Shown piece after piece: positions 1-5,368 of a DNA stretch of 6,829 bases; the stretch's first letter is position 1, and each line of letters starts with the position of its first letter. The notes beneath the pieces were generated by a model. The model did no database searches, was not told the origin of the DNA, and saw only the letters and a program-made list of their open reading frames with translations. A program made the translations under genes and the position numbers. The DNA is from Caryophanales bacterium UBA970 (GTDB lineage Bacteria; Bacillota_I; Bacilli_A; RFN20; CAG-826), in assembly GCA_002292805.1 (NCBI GenBank), contig DBCA01000059.1, positions 1 through 6,829 on the forward strand, read 5' to 3'.

Positions 1-510
1 CCTGCGGATGCTCGGGAAACGTTATCAGCTTGGGTTCAAGCAATCGGAGAAGCTAGCCGTCCTACAGCGATTATTTTAACCAGACAATCGGTGCCATTAC
101 TCAAAGGATCTGTAGTAGATAAAGCGATGAGTGGGGCCTATGAAATTTCTCCTTCATCGATGCCTACCGAGTGGACCTTGGTGGCCACTGGTTCCGAAGT
201 CTCGCTCGCCGTTGACGTTCAAACCGTCCTTGCCAAAATGAATCTTGGGTTACGGGTGGTGTCGATGCCATCGATGAATCAATTTTTAACGTTACCTCAA
301 GCGACGCAACTTGCCTTAATTCCCAACCGTTCGAAGACCATGACCTTAGAAGCGTTGACGACGTTTGGTTGGAGTCAAATTGGCGCATTTAATTTTGGGA
401 TTGATACCTTTGGGCAATCAGCCCCAGGTCCTGCCGTCATGGCCTACTTTGGCATGACCGCTGATGCGCTTGCAAAAAAAGTGATGACAATCATTCAAGC
501 CAAGAATTAA
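1..510 (+). CDS. tkt: Transketolase, C-terminal part (5' end outside window)
   Basis: Transketolase moves two-carbon ketol units between sugar phosphates in the cytoplasmic pentose phosphate pathway, using thiamine diphosphate. Only the last 169 codons are present; the frame is open from base 1, so the gene continues upstream. The visible start PADARET corresponds to the RPADANET segment of the family. Further family landmarks are TRQS (about residue 28), VATGSEVSLAV (61-71), LRVVSMP (84-90) and FGQSAPGP (137-144). Together these make up the third, C-terminal domain. The active-site and cofactor domains lie outside the window. A GTG at 91 is internal and not a start. The stop is TAA at 508-510, and no terminator hairpin is seen before the next gene 17 bases on, so transcription may run through. 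The related enzyme DXS is unlikely because the C-terminal FGxSAPG motif is typical of transketolase. Confidence 0.93.
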   Translation, partial: PADARETLSAWVQAIGEASRPTAIILTRQSVPLLKGSVVDKAMSGAYEISPSSMPTEWTLVATGSEVSLAVDVQTVLAKMNLGLRVVSMPSMNQFLTLPQATQLALIPNRSKTMTLEALTTFGWSQIGAFNFGIDTFGQSAPGPAVMAYFGMTADALAKKVMTIIQAKN

Positions 511-512
511 CG

Positions 513-521
513 TGGTAAAAT
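513..521 (+). promoter_or_regulatory. Extended -10 promoter element for the yqhY-like gene
   Basis: TGGTAAAAT fits the extended -10 pattern TGnTATAAT with one mismatch in the hexamer (516-521). A start 6-8 bases downstream would fall at 527-529, on the ATG itself (528), which predicts a leaderless mRNA. No convincing -35 box is seen at 17 bases spacing (ATTCAA at 493-498), but extended -10 promoters can work without one. Inferred from sequence only. Confidence 0.45.
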
Positions 522-527
522 TAAACC

Positions 528-866
528 ATGGCACAATACGTACGCATTAATAATTATTCTAAATTAGGTGGGATGAACTTATCCTATCAAGTGTTTTATC
601 AAATTGCCGAACACGCCACCAACAAGGTTCGTGGGGCGAAGGTGTCAAACCCTACCTCACGCTTTAACATTTTTAAACCAATTTCTGTGAAAATCAACAA
701 AGGGTTGGTCACTGTGTTTGTGACCGTGTCCTTGAATAAGTCGGCGAACATCAATGCCGTTTGTTTAGCAATCCAAGAAGAAATTGCTTCTTCCCTGACT
801 GCCTTTACAGAAATGGTTCCGTTTCGAATTGATATCAAAGTGGCGAATTTGGCGCAATTAAATTAA
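528..866 (+). CDS. yqhY: Asp23/Gls24-family protein, YqhY type
   Basis: A small (112 aa) cytoplasmic protein of the Asp23/Gls24 (DUF322) family. The family pattern is visible: an N-terminal strand and helix with GGMNLSYQVFYQIAEHA (about 14-30), a 'VRGAKVS' segment, then a beta-rich part (KGLVTVFVTVSL, 58-69), a helix with IQEEI (about 82-86) and a final strand RIDIKVANL (100-108). No signal peptide or membrane segment is seen. In Bacillus subtilis yqhY lies directly before nusB, as here, which favours the YqhY subgroup; there it is linked to the acetyl-CoA carboxylase genes accB and accC, but transketolase precedes it in this window. The biochemical role of YqhY is unsettled. The start is fixed: an in-frame TAA at 522-524 lies two codons upstream. 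There is no Shine-Dalgarno sequence, and an extended -10 motif ends six bases before the ATG. Confidence 0.8.
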   Translation: MAQYVRINNYSKLGGMNLSYQVFYQIAEHATNKVRGAKVSNPTSRFNIFKPISVKINKGLVTVFVTVSLNKSANINAVCLAIQEEIASSLTAFTEMVPFRIDIKVANLAQLN

Positions 867-893
867 CCTGGCTCACCATTTAAAAGGTCGCTA

Positions 894-902
894 TGCTACA
901 AT
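894..902 (+). promoter_or_regulatory. Extended -10 promoter element for nusB
   Basis: TGCTACAAT matches TGnTATAAT with a single mismatch in the hexamer TACAAT (897-902). A start 6-8 bases downstream would be at 908-910, leaving a leader of only about 2-4 bases before the nusB ATG at 912. The expected -35 position (874-879, CACCAT) is poor. The element lies in the 45-base gap after the yqhY-like gene, so it would give nusB-xseA-xseB its own promoter. Confidence 0.5.
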
Positions 903-911
903 ATTTTCCGT

Positions 912-1322
912 ATGAATAAACCACTAACCCGTAATCAAACTCACGAGGTCGCGATGACCTTAATTTATAATGCACTAACCTTGGCAAAAATTGATATTCC
1001 CGTCGATTTTGAAAAGCTAATGGTGGATTATTTAGAAGAACCTTACGATAACATCGATCTCTATATTAAGGCTGTGGTCATGAAGGCCATCAAGCACCAA
1101 CAAACCATTATTGATTTGGTCAATCCTCACTTGGTGAAATGGACCTTTGATCGGCTTAACATGTTAACCCAAGCGATCTTCTTGCTTGCCGTTGCCCATT
1201 ATCAGTACGTCAAAGAAGTGGATAAGAAAGTCGTCATTGATAACGCGGTCAAGCTAGCGAAAAAATTTGTCGATGAAAAAGATTATGCCTTCATCAATGC
1301 CATCCTCGATAAGGTATTATGA
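912..1322 (+). CDS. nusB: Transcription antitermination factor NusB
   Basis: NusB is an all-helical RNA-binding protein that, with NusE (S10), binds boxA RNA and supports antitermination of rRNA transcription. The 136 aa length is normal for the family. Visible signatures are the N-terminal helix RNQTHEVAMTLIY (7-19), the W-x-F-D-R-L segment (77-82) that begins the second helical half, VVIDNAVKLAKKF (107-119, equivalent to the usual 'INEAVELAKKF') and the C-terminal YAFINAILDKV (125-135, usually 'FVNGVLD'). The start is secure: the only in-frame codons between the preceding gene's TAA (864-866) and this ATG contain no start codon. No Shine-Dalgarno sequence precedes it; an extended -10 motif lies at 894-902. 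It ends in TGA and is followed after four bases by xseA, so the two are surely co-transcribed. NusB followed by exonuclease VII genes is a common Bacillota order. Confidence 0.95.
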   Translation: MNKPLTRNQTHEVAMTLIYNALTLAKIDIPVDFEKLMVDYLEEPYDNIDLYIKAVVMKAIKHQQTIIDLVNPHLVKWTFDRLNMLTQAIFLLAVAHYQYVKEVDKKVVIDNAVKLAKKFVDEKDYAFINAILDKVL

Positions 1323-1326
1323 TGGT

Positions 1327-2520
1327 ATGGAATCGCGTTCGTATTTAACGATTAAAGAAATTAACACCGCCATTAAGGCTCACATCGAAGGTGAGTTATC
1401 TTTTCGCTCGGTGGTCTTAAAAGGCGAAGTCAGTAATTTTCGGCAGTATCCCAAAGCTTTATACTTTTCCCTTAAGGACCAAGAAGCCAAAATCAGCGCC
1501 GTGTTTTTCTTATATGGTGCCTATCCTAAATACTTACCTAAAGACGGAGATGAAGTGCTGGTGACAGGAACCATTTCAGTTTATGTCAAAGATGGAAGTT
1601 ATCAAATTAACGCCAAACAAATTGAGATGTTTGGTCTTGGTGATCAATTGCTTGCCTTACAAAAACTCAAAGAGAAATTACTCAAAGAAGGTTTGTTTGA
1701 CGCGAGTAAGAAAAGACCATTGCCTCGTTATCCTCGTGTGGTTGGCATGATTGCAGGAAGAGACTCTGCCGCCTTAAAAGACTTAACCACGAATTTATTC
1801 AGACGGTATCCTCTCGCCCAACAAGTGTTTTTCCCTTCCTTGGTCCAAGGACCTCTTGCCCCGAAGGATTTAATGCGGGCCCTTGAGTTAGCGTATCAAT
1901 ATCCGATGGATGTTTTGATCATCGCCCGAGGTGGAGGGGCAGAAGAAGACTTATCAGCCTTTAACGATGAAGCGTTGGTAAGGAAAGTTGCAACCTCTCC
2001 CATCCCAACCATTGCTGCGATTGGTCATGAAATTAATTTATCCCTGGTGGACTTGGTTGCAGACCAACGCGTCTCAACCCCAACGGGTGCCGCAGAATTG
2101 GCAGTGCCCAACAAGGATGATCTTTACCAAGACCTCATCGTTAGTGCAGAACGAGCCCATCAGGCGATCAACACCATGCTGACCTTGAAGATGAAACAAT
2201 GGACGGCGTTATCGCAGCGACCGGTCTTGATGTCCCCCCTTGGGATGTATCAAATGCAAAAGGATACCAATGAAACCTATCGGGTCCGATTGAACCAAGC
2301 CATTAAGCTATTGTTTCAAAAGACCCTTGGTCGGCATCAGCAATACAAAGCAAGCCTTGAAGCCCTCTCACCCTTTGCGGTGATCAAGCGAGGGTATGCC
2401 TTAACCACGACCGCTTCAGGCAAGGTCGTTCACTCGTTAAGTGAAGTCAAGGTAGGCGACTTAATTACCACCCAACTCAATGACGGCACCTTCACCAGTG
2501 AAGTGAAGAAGAAAGGATAA
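1327..2520 (+). CDS. xseA: Exodeoxyribonuclease VII large subunit
   Basis: Catalytic subunit of exonuclease VII, which degrades single-stranded DNA from both ends to short oligonucleotides; it works with several XseB subunits. At 397 aa it is shorter than the roughly 450 aa typical of B. subtilis and E. coli. The N-terminal OB-fold is seen (VVLKGEVSNFRQYPKALYFS, 29-48). The catalytic core follows: DVLIIARGGGAEEDL (195-209), AFNDE (211-215), IAAIGHE (229-235) and the STPTGAAELAVP segment (250-261). The usual C-terminal signature SPFAVIKRGYALT (348-360) and VGDLITTQLNDG (376-387) is intact, so the shortening must lie in the middle helical region. The first conserved loop reads AGRDSAA (143-149) where many homologues have TSPTGAA. 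The start at 1327 is chosen because homologues begin a few residues before Y-[LV]-T-[IV]; the longer in-frame start at 1267 would lie deep within nusB and add 20 unrelated residues. AAGG at 1311-1314 is a weak ribosome site, so coupling to nusB is likely. Confidence 0.95.
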   Translation: MESRSYLTIKEINTAIKAHIEGELSFRSVVLKGEVSNFRQYPKALYFSLKDQEAKISAVFFLYGAYPKYLPKDGDEVLVTGTISVYVKDGSYQINAKQIEMFGLGDQLLALQKLKEKLLKEGLFDASKKRPLPRYPRVVGMIAGRDSAALKDLTTNLFRRYPLAQQVFFPSLVQGPLAPKDLMRALELAYQYPMDVLIIARGGGAEEDLSAFNDEALVRKVATSPIPTIAAIGHEINLSLVDLVADQRVSTPTGAAELAVPNKDDLYQDLIVSAERAHQAINTMLTLKMKQWTALSQRPVLMSPLGMYQMQKDTNETYRVRLNQAIKLLFQKTLGRHQQYKASLEALSPFAVIKRGYALTTTASGKVVHSLSEVKVGDLITTQLNDGTFTSEVKKKG

Positions 2521-2524
2521 GTTT

Positions 2525-2725
2525 ATGGCAACAGAAAAAGTCTTGGATGTTGAAGCAAGTTTAGCGAGGATTGAAGTGATTGTAAAAACCTTAGAAAGTG
2601 GCAAACTTTCATTGCAAGAAAATCTTGCCCTTTTTGAAGAGGCAACCACCTTGATGAAAGCGGTGGAAAAAGCCTTGCAAGATGCTGAGAAGAAAATCAA
2701 TCAGTTGATGACAAAAGATAAATAA
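2525..2725 (+). CDS. xseB: Exodeoxyribonuclease VII small subunit
   Basis: Accessory subunit that binds the helical arm of XseA to form exonuclease VII. The 66 aa product is almost entirely alpha-helical and matches the family pattern: EASLARIEVIVKTLESG (10-26), the short turn KLSLQENLALFEEA (27-40) and a second amphipathic helix with AEKKINQL (54-61). Length is normal. The ATG lies four bases after the xseA stop, with AAAGGA at 2512-2517 as a good ribosome binding site, so the subunits are made together. No terminator hairpin follows; a 52-base A+T-rich spacer with an apparent promoter and tandem repeat leads to xerD. Confidence 0.93.
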   Translation: MATEKVLDVEASLARIEVIVKTLESGKLSLQENLALFEEATTLMKAVEKALQDAEKKINQLMTKDK

Positions 2726-2735
2726 CTAGAACAAG

Positions 2736-2779
2736 TATTATATAATTAGTAATTAAATAGTAGTAATTTAGTATAAAAT
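2736..2779 (+). repeat. Four degenerate 11-base tandem repeats ahead of xerD
   Basis: Four consecutive 11-base units start at 2736, 2747, 2758 and 2769: TATTATATAAT, TAGTAATTAAA, TAGTAGTAATT and TAGTATAAAAT. Against the unit TAGTAGATAAT found after deoB they match at 9, 8, 8 and 9 of 11 positions. Three begin with TAGTA exactly 11 bases apart. The last unit ends with the first two bases of the xerD ATG. The stretch is nearly pure A+T, so chance similarity is a real possibility. Confidence 0.45.
2741..2746 (+). promoter_or_regulatory. -10 box (TATAAT) for xerD-deoB
   Basis: An exact TATAAT lies 31 bases before the xerD ATG and would start transcription near 2752-2754, leaving a leader of about 25 bases. 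No good -35 box is seen (ATAAAT at 2718-2723). The leader contains no Shine-Dalgarno sequence. Because the spacer is almost all A and T, other -10-like hexamers occur closer to the ATG (TATAAA at 2772-2777), so the true position is uncertain. Confidence 0.4.
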
Positions 2780-3662
2780 GAACTTACAAACCGTCATCGA
2801 TCAATACTTAAATACGTTGATTGTTGAAAAAGGTTTATCAAAGAAAACCTTGGAAAGTTATCGCCATGATTTGACGGTGTTTACCCTGAGTTTTTCTCCC
2901 CCTAAACAAGTCATCGCCGACCTCCAAGGATTTGACCTCAAAGATTTCATCACCATGCAGTCGAAATTAGGCTACCATAGTCGGACACTCCATCGCCGAT
3001 TATCGACGGTAAAAAACTTCTTCCTGTATCTACAACGTGAGCTACTGTTTACCGATCAATTGTTACCAGTCAAACCACCCAAGATGATGCATCAATTACC
3101 CACGGTGATTAGACCTGAGGAAATGGAAGCATTGCTCAATGCTCCCAACCTAGAAGACCTCCATGGGCTGAGAGACCAAGCGATGATGGAAGTCATGTAT
3201 GCCAGTGGATTACGGGTTTCTGAACTCATTCAACTAAAAAAAGTCGATCTTAATGTTCATAAGGCCACCATCCGTGTCCTTGGTAAAGGTCAAAAGACAA
3301 GAATTGTTCCGGTGGGTGAATACGCGATTGCTCAAATGGATACGTATTTAACTAAACGAGCGTTTGTCGATCCAAAGGAAAAGAGTCCATATCTGTTTAT
3401 TAATCGTTATGGCAAACCATTATCGAGGCAATTTTTCTTTAAACGGGTTAAGACTTACGCCAAAGAAGTTGGCATTCAAGTGTCGATCAGTCCTCATACC
3501 CTTCGCCATTCCTTTGCCACCCATTTACTAGAACAAGGGGCTTCCCTACGCGCCGTTCAAGAAATGTTAGGGCATACTCATTTATCCACCACCCAGATTT
3601 ATACGCACGTTTCTGAAAAAAGAATCCTCTCAGCCTTTGATTTGTACTCCAAAAGAAAGTAA
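2778..3662 (+). CDS. xerD: XerD-type site-specific tyrosine recombinase
   Basis: Tyrosine recombinase of the Xer family, which resolves chromosome dimers by acting at the dif site at cell division. The 294 aa length is normal for XerC/XerD and much shorter than streptococcal XerS. The N-terminal SAM-like DNA-binding domain spans about 1-100 (IVEKGLSKKTLESYRHDL, 15-32). The catalytic set is complete: R146 in YASGLRVSEL, K170 in LGKGQK, H240 and R243 in PHTLRHSFATHL, H266 in MLGHTHLS, and the nucleophile Y275 in TTQIYTH. XerD is preferred over XerC from the overall N-terminal pattern and from the xerD-deoB adjacency known in Bacillus; the two are hard to separate by eye. An in-frame TAG at 2769-2771 fixes the start, and there is no Shine-Dalgarno sequence. 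deoB follows after 18 bases. A dif-like site lies 1.3 kb downstream, supporting a housekeeping role rather than that of a mobile-element integrase. Confidence 0.9.
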   Translation: MNLQTVIDQYLNTLIVEKGLSKKTLESYRHDLTVFTLSFSPPKQVIADLQGFDLKDFITMQSKLGYHSRTLHRRLSTVKNFFLYLQRELLFTDQLLPVKPPKMMHQLPTVIRPEEMEALLNAPNLEDLHGLRDQAMMEVMYASGLRVSELIQLKKVDLNVHKATIRVLGKGQKTRIVPVGEYAIAQMDTYLTKRAFVDPKEKSPYLFINRYGKPLSRQFFFKRVKTYAKEVGIQVSISPHTLRHSFATHLLEQGASLRAVQEMLGHTHLSTTQIYTHVSEKRILSAFDLYSKRK

Positions 3663-3666
3663 ACTA

Positions 3667-3673
3667 AAGGGGG
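3667..3673 (+). promoter_or_regulatory. Strong ribosome binding site of deoB
   Basis: AAGGGGG lies in the 18-base xerD-deoB spacer, seven bases before the ATG at 3681. It is the strongest Shine-Dalgarno sequence in the window and decides the deoB start. It contrasts with the three upstream genes that have none, showing that this organism does use the anti-Shine-Dalgarno mechanism on downstream cistrons. Confidence 0.75.
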
Positions 3674-3680
3674 ATAAAAA

Positions 3681-4868
3681 ATGTCATTCAAACGAATTTT
3701 TCTCATTATCATGGATTCCGTTGGCATTGGAGCTTTACCGGATGCCAAGTTATTCGGCGATGAAGGGACCAATACCTTTTTACATACCGCTCAACGTTGT
3801 GGTGGCCTTAAGTTACCAGTCCTTGGCTCTCTTGGGTTGGCAGATTTAGCGCCCATTCAAGGGGTGAGCAAACAACGTCATCCCAATAGTTTTGTCACGA
3901 CGATGCGTGAAGTGTCTGCGGGCAAAGATACGATGACTGGTCACTGGGAATTGATGGGGTTAGAAACCAAGAAACCTTTTAAAACGTTTACAGATAAAGG
4001 GTTTCCAACATCCTTAATTGAAGAACTAAAAACAAAGTCTGGTTATGATTTTATTGGTAATGTCGCTGCGAGTGGAACAGAAATCATCGCTCAAATGGGT
4101 GAAGAACATATGCGGACCAAAAAGATTATCCTTTATACCTCAGCCGATAGCGTCCTTCAATTGGCAGCCCATGAAGCAATCGTTCCGGTCAAAGAACTTT
4201 ATCGGGTATGTGAGATTGCTCGGGCGATTTGCATGAAACCAGAGTATTTACTTGGACGAATCATCGCCCGGCCGTTTGTAGGAACCTCAGCCTCTACCTT
4301 TAAACGGACCACGAACCGTCATGATTACGCCTTGTCTCCAGGGGTGGATACGACCTTGGATGTGTTGAATAAGGCTGGATTGACCACCAGTTGCATTGGC
4401 AAAATTAACGATATCTTTAATGGCCAAGGCGTCAATCGAACCCAAAAAACTATTTCCAATCTTGATGGCATGAATTTCACCAACCTAGAAACCAAGCGAT
4501 CCTTCGAAGGATTGGTCTTTGTGAACCTTGTCGAATTTGATTCGGAATTCGGTCATCGCCGTGACCCGTTAGGGTATGGCAAAGCCCTGGAACAATTTGA
4601 TGTTGAATTAGGAAAACTTTTACCAAGATTAACCAAGGATGATTTACTGATGATTACCGCCGACCATGGTAACGATCCAACCCACACCGGAACTGACCAT
4701 ACCCGTGAACGCGTTCCTTTATTCATGGTGAGCCCTCGGTTTACCCAAGGACGAGCCTTGCCTGAACGGTCAACCTTTGCCGATTTATCCTCAACGATTT
4801 TAAAGAATTTTAAGTTAAAACAACCTTCCCACCATCTCGGCTCACCTATCCTTGAGGTGTTAAGTTAG
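3681..4868 (+). CDS. deoB: Phosphopentomutase
   Basis: Interconverts ribose-1-phosphate (or deoxyribose-1-phosphate) and the 5-phosphate, linking nucleoside breakdown to the pentose phosphate pathway. It belongs to the alkaline-phosphatase-like, two-metal enzyme family. The 395 aa length is normal. Metal and catalytic positions line up with the Bacillus enzyme: D12 in IMDSVGIG, the phosphorylated T84 in GKDTMTGHWE, D156 in TSADSVLQ, D287 and H292 in EFDSEFGH, D328-H329 in TADHGNDP and H340 in GTDHTRE. The cap domain occupies roughly residues 100-215, including GRIIARPFVG (192-201). Translation starts behind a very strong AAGGGGG site. It shares a transcript with xerD, the same pair as in B. 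subtilis (xerD-drm), but no purine nucleoside phosphorylase gene follows; the unit ends in a terminator. The TAG stop coincides with the first bases of an 11-base repeat. Confidence 0.96.
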   Translation: MSFKRIFLIIMDSVGIGALPDAKLFGDEGTNTFLHTAQRCGGLKLPVLGSLGLADLAPIQGVSKQRHPNSFVTTMREVSAGKDTMTGHWELMGLETKKPFKTFTDKGFPTSLIEELKTKSGYDFIGNVAASGTEIIAQMGEEHMRTKKIILYTSADSVLQLAAHEAIVPVKELYRVCEIARAICMKPEYLLGRIIARPFVGTSASTFKRTTNRHDYALSPGVDTTLDVLNKAGLTTSCIGKINDIFNGQGVNRTQKTISNLDGMNFTNLETKRSFEGLVFVNLVEFDSEFGHRRDPLGYGKALEQFDVELGKLLPRLTKDDLLMITADHGNDPTHTGTDHTRERVPLFMVSPRFTQGRALPERSTFADLSSTILKNFKLKQPSHHLGSPILEVLS

Positions 4869-4887
4869 TAGATAATTAGTAGGTAAT
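4866..4887 (+). repeat. Two 11-base tandem repeats at the end of deoB
   Basis: TAGTAGATAAT (4866-4876) is followed directly by TAGTAGGTAAT (4877-4887), identical at 10 of 11 positions. The first three bases are the deoB stop codon. The same unit in degenerate form is repeated four times before xerD (2736-2779), and the ten bases ATAATTAGTA occur at both places (2742-2751 and 4872-4881). Confidence 0.6.
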
Positions 4888-4895
4888 AACTGTGG

Positions 4896-4921
4896 AAAAC
4901 CCACCATGAAGGTGGGTTTTT
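4896..4921 (+). terminator. Intrinsic terminator after deoB
   Basis: A perfect 10-base-pair stem, AAAACCCACC (4896-4905) with GGTGGGTTTT (4911-4920), encloses the five-base loop ATGAA. The stem's own T-run plus one more T makes five Ts for transcription on the + strand. On the opposite strand the hairpin is followed by only four Ts before CC, so it may also act, less efficiently, on the converging rsfS operon. It lies 27 bases after the deoB stop. Confidence 0.88.
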
Positions 4922-4978
4922 AATTAACGTCTGGTTAGAGATGAATGATAGTAAATAAAGACAGCAATGAGATTTTGA

Positions 4979-5015
4979 GTACTTTGGTTAACATAATAGA
5001 CATTATGCGAAGTAC
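4979..5015. repeat. Extended inverted repeat enclosing the dif-like site
   Basis: Beyond the inner dyad (CATAAT at 4992-4997 with ATTATG at 5002-5007), a second pair GTACTT (4979-4984) and AAGTAC (5010-5015) is inverted around the same centre, with unequal unpaired stretches of seven and two bases. The outer pair overlaps the left arm of the site and reaches two bases past one edge and seven past the other. No T-run follows on either strand, so it is not a terminator. Confidence 0.5.
4986..5013 (-). other. dif: dif-like Xer recombination site (probable chromosome terminus)
   Basis: Read on the minus strand, the 28 bases split into an 11-base left (XerC-type) arm ACTTCGCATAA (5013-5003), a six-base centre TGTCTA (5002-4997) and an 11-base right (XerD-type) arm TTATGTTAACC (4996-4986). 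Compared with E. coli dif as I remember it, matches are 8/11, 5/6 and 9/11. Compared with B. subtilis dif they are 8/11, 4/6 and 9/11; the opening ACTTC is the same as in B. subtilis, while CGCATAATGT is as in E. coli. The inner palindrome CATAAT/ATTATG is the expected dyad of Xer sites. The site lies in the gap between convergent genes, where the coding strand switches, and 1.3 kb from a XerD-type recombinase gene. The dif consensus and its terminus position are established; the assignment here rests on my hand comparison. Confidence 0.85.
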
Positions 5016-5032
5016 GTCTTGCTACAAAATGA

Positions 5033-5368
5033 CTAAGCTTTGACTTGGTTTTGGAGAATGGTGTCGAGGTTCATCTTCTCCCTGGTAGGTGCATCCATGA
5101 GGTGAATGACCACATCATAAAGGTCAACGACCATCCAGCCAGATTCTGACTTCCCTTCAATGTGGTGTAATCGGTGGGTTGGATGATGGACAAAATCTTT
5201 ACGGAGTTGGTTGACGATCGCATCCATTTTTCTTGAGTTATTGATCGTCGCCACAATCATGATATCGGTGATTGGGGATTGACCTTTGACATTGTAAACG
5301 GTAATCGTTTCCGCTTGTTTATCTTCCAAGACTTTGACCACGATTGTTTTCAGTGATTTATTTGCCAT
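5033..5368 (-). CDS. rsfS: Ribosomal silencing factor RsfS
   Basis: RsfS (YqeL/Iojap family) binds ribosomal protein uL14 on the large subunit and blocks subunit joining, lowering translation when nutrients are scarce. The 111 aa length is typical. Family landmarks are the N-terminal helix ending in DKQAETITVYNVKG (16-29), the tD-containing strand PITDIMIVAT (32-41), NNSRKMDAI (43-51), the IEG segment (70-72), GWMVVDLYDVVIHL (77-90) and the closing R-x-x-x-x-L motif TREKMNLDTIL (95-105). The Tyr usually found before that Leu is Met or Asn here. The ATG lies inside the last codons of nadD-yqeK (11-base overlap), and AGGAG at 5375-5379, six bases ahead, is an excellent ribosome site and fixes the start. 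It is the last gene of the minus-strand operon; its stop is 20 bases from the dif-like site. Confidence 0.93.
   Translation of the reverse strand: MANKSLKTIVVKVLEDKQAETITVYNVKGQSPITDIMIVATINNSRKMDAIVNQLRKDFVHHPTHRLHHIEGKSESGWMVVDLYDVVIHLMDAPTREKMNLDTILQNQVKA

Noticed and set aside
164..388. Antisense open frame inside transketolase, and similar shadows inside xseA, deoB and nadD-yqeK.
   Set aside because: They lie opposite or out of frame to clearly recognised genes and show no family motifs or ribosome sites.
1320..1322. TGA read as tryptophan, as in Mycoplasma.
   Set aside because: TGA ends nusB, yhbY and the probable yqeH at family-typical lengths and in ATGA overlaps; Trp codons in the window are TGG.
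1267..1326. Longer xseA reading frame starting within nusB.
   Set aside because: The extra 20 residues do not resemble XseA and read nusB in a shifted frame; homologues start close to the ATG at 1327.
2778..3662. Tyrosine recombinase as a phage or transposon integrase.
   Set aside because: Length, full XerD-like pattern, neighbour deoB as in Bacillus, absence of phage genes and a nearby dif-like site indicate housekeeping Xer.
4979..5015. Second terminator for the rsfS operon.
   Set aside because: The inverted repeat is broken by unequal internal loops, is A+T-rich and lacks a T-run on either strand.
4924..5070. Open 48-codon minus-strand stretch past the rsfS end whose last part (VYYV...IAVFIYYH) faintly resembles the C-terminus of RelE/ParE-type toxins.
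   Set aside because: It has no start codon, overlaps rsfS in another frame and covers the dif-like site, which explains the sequence better. The likeness is weak and could be chance.
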